Source: Phylloscopus collybita
Lineage: Eukaryota > Chordata > Aves > Passeriformes > Phylloscopidae
Assembly: GCA_027886175.1 (NCBI GenBank)
Contig: JAJNNQ010000002.1
Coordinates: 7,746,001 to 7,810,000, forward strand
DNA: 64,000 nt
Direction of reading: 5' to 3'
A program made the translations under genes and the position numbers. Below, in pieces: positions 62,061 to 64,000 of this stretch (position 1 is the stretch's first letter; each line of letters begins with the position of its first letter). The notes beneath the pieces were generated by a model. It ran no database searches, was not told where the DNA came from, and worked only from the letters and a program-made list of their open reading frames with translations.

Positions 62061-64000
62061 TCAAAACACAATGAAAGAGATGAATGATTTAAAGTTGCTG
62101 TGGAGCTGACTGAGAGAAAGAGCCAGACACATGAAAAATGCTATTTTTGTGGAGAACGGCAGCTGCCATGGTGTAGCACCACTTTGTGGTCTGGGGCTGC
62201 TGCTTAATAAATGACAGCACAAATCCTGCTGCAATCCTTTAGGAAAACTTCTGCAAGACAAAACATCCTGTATACATGCAGTGATAACCACACATTAGAG
62301 AATGAAGCATAAATGGATTGTATGGCAAAAGCCATCTGTTGTACCTGCAGTTTATATTTAGTACTGTATGATAAAATATCTCCAAAGTCACATAAATCAT
62401 TGTGATATTCTAACCCAACCTCTATGATCTCTATTGAGAAACCACAGCAGCTGTCTTTAATAGGGTCCTTTTCCAACAGTAACAAAATCTGACCCTATTA
62501 ATGAAATTAAAGCTTAAAATTACTAGATACTAGAAATTATTGTTCTGTTACAATTAATAAAATTCAACCCTTGCACCCCCATAAAACATTTCAAATTTTA
62601 TTAAGCTATAAAAGTATTGGGTTTTAGTTTACACTAGCATGACAACAGGAATTGGGCTTATGTGATGCAGATACATATAGTCCATGGAACAGGATTTACA
62701 GTAGGAGCATAACATTTATAATAAACTTGTAATATATTTTTGTCTTCAGTTCACAGTAGAAATAAAATTTTGTACATTTTTCTCTTTGTGAATTCTCATA
62801 GACCTTATAGCAATTAGTAGCAGATTTAAGTCCCATTAAAAGAGAAAAGCAGAATAAAGCTCTCCCTGCTCTTCCCTGTGCTTGTAAGAATAACTTGCAC
62901 AGGTCTGTGAGATACCAACTGCAATTTGTTGAAGCTTTAAGAAAGCCCTGAACCTGAGGCAAGTTACATGAAACCTGGTCTGCTTTTAAGACTAGCAAAG
63001 CTATGTGGTAGATGTTTGAAACCCAGACTAAGGTTGTACTCAAGGAGTCCACACCAACAAAATCCCAGGGGGATCACTGAAGAGACCATGGCAATGCCAT
63101 GGGCAGCTACACCACTGCTTTCAAAGAGGACAGCTCTTCCTAGTAGGGTGTTGGCAAGCAAGGCTGTGGGATAGCTACCAAATGGTGTTTGTGACATGGA
63201 ATTAGACCAAGGAAGAAAACCCAAGGACTATAGGAAGCCTCCTTAATTTTCCTTGTCTTTTCCTGGTACACAGGAACAGATGGGTGAAGTAGATTTTCTT
63301 CTATTGGTGCTTTATCTTCCATCCTGATGATTCTGATGTATTTGCTTGAGACCTAATCAAAGCATTTCCTCCATTTTTTTTTTCTCAGCATTTTCAATTG
63401 CAACTGTTGTAGGCACATGGTCCTGAGCTCCTTCAGAGCTGGAAGCACGAACAGGGGAATAAGTTCTGTCACTGACTGTGTCCAGAACATTTCTAGTCAA
63501 TTCTAAAGGTTTCTCTAGGACCAAACAAGGCTGCACACTCATTCAAAGCCCCTGATGACACACCGAAGAAAAATAGCTGTGGGGAACTTTGTTTGTCAAG
63601 ATAGTTCAACCTGGCAGCCCACAAGGTATAGAGAAAGCCATGAAAATGATGGCATTTCTCACCCTGCACAGACCTGGCAGGACTGGGAAAGAAGGTTCTA
63701 TGTGATTATGGGTGATTGCCACCCCAAAGACATCTGTGGCAGATACATTTATTACATGCAGAGTGTTTGATGCATGGCTTTGAGCAGGTGAAGGAAGACA
63801 AAGAGAACTCATCATTATTTATCACGTGCCAGATGGCAGGAATGCCAGAACCAGGATGGTTCTCCTAGGGACACACCAATATCACCATCAGTCAGCAAAA
63901 GAGGATAGAAAACAAATCCTTGGAAAAGGCAGATTGCACCAGATTGCACAAACAAGTTTGTAGCATCCAAAGGATGATATTTCCTTACAGCTAATGTGGT
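62061..64000. other. Non-coding stretch, no gene seen
   Basis: Unique AT-rich DNA up to the window edge. Overlapping short frames on both strands at 62,696-63,322 are unrecognised and treated as chance. Confidence 0.65.

Noticed and set aside
1..64000. tRNA, rRNA, CRISPR arrays and classical CpG island promoters
   Set aside because: No tRNA A/B-box pair with folding potential, no rRNA-like sequence, no spaced direct-repeat array, and no GC-rich CpG-dense stretch of island length was seen.

Overview
The window looks like a bird nuclear chromosome, most likely a neoavian and probably a songbird. The main evidence is two recognisable CR1 LINE 3' ends: one near 53,279-53,590 resembles a subfamily typical of passerine genomes, and one near 31,990-33,455 carries a long terminal repeat (LTR) inserted into it. 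General features fit as well: AT-rich, CpG-poor DNA, few interspersed repeats, many short microsatellites and A/T homopolymers, and weathered ancient amniote repeats. The species call is inference. No bacterial-style gene organisation is present.

I find no protein-coding gene that I can support. Open reading frames are short (longest about 170 codons), lie on both strands, match no family I recognise, and have the length expected by chance in AT-rich DNA. The only sequence clearly of coding origin is decayed CR1 reverse transcriptase (about 31,990-32,130). The window therefore reads as a gene desert or a very long intron; I cannot tell which.

Layout. 1-1,210: a tetranucleotide microsatellite, then a CpG-retaining block (480-1,160) that looks like conserved non-coding DNA, ending in a T-run. 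1,200-9,700: mostly unique AT-rich sequence with A/C- and T/G-rich tracts. 9,740-11,900: three candidate regulatory blocks (9,760-9,900; 10,360-10,810; 11,380-11,860). 12-20 kb: unique sequence with a MIR/L2-like relic at 16,378-16,450. 20,260-20,960: the strongest candidate conserved element. 21-32 kb: unique sequence with simple repeats, a 31-bp near-perfect palindrome at 25,388-25,418 and small tandem duplications. 31,990-33,455: CR1 split by a 530-bp solo LTR. 36,060-36,660: another candidate conserved block. 42.4-42.9 kb: ancient amniote repeat remnants. 47.3-49.2 kb: T/G repeat, ancient relic and an antisense CR1 fragment. 53,279-53,590: antisense CR1. 56.6-57.4 kb: a possible U6 relic and a CORE-SINE-like relic. 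61,520-62,060: a last candidate conserved block.

If the CpG-retaining, homeodomain/SOX/TCF-motif-rich blocks are conserved, the simplest reading is a cluster of distal enhancers serving a developmental gene outside the window. No novel system is demonstrated. The best leads are the candidate conserved blocks, the nested LTR-in-CR1 insertion and the 31-bp palindrome.
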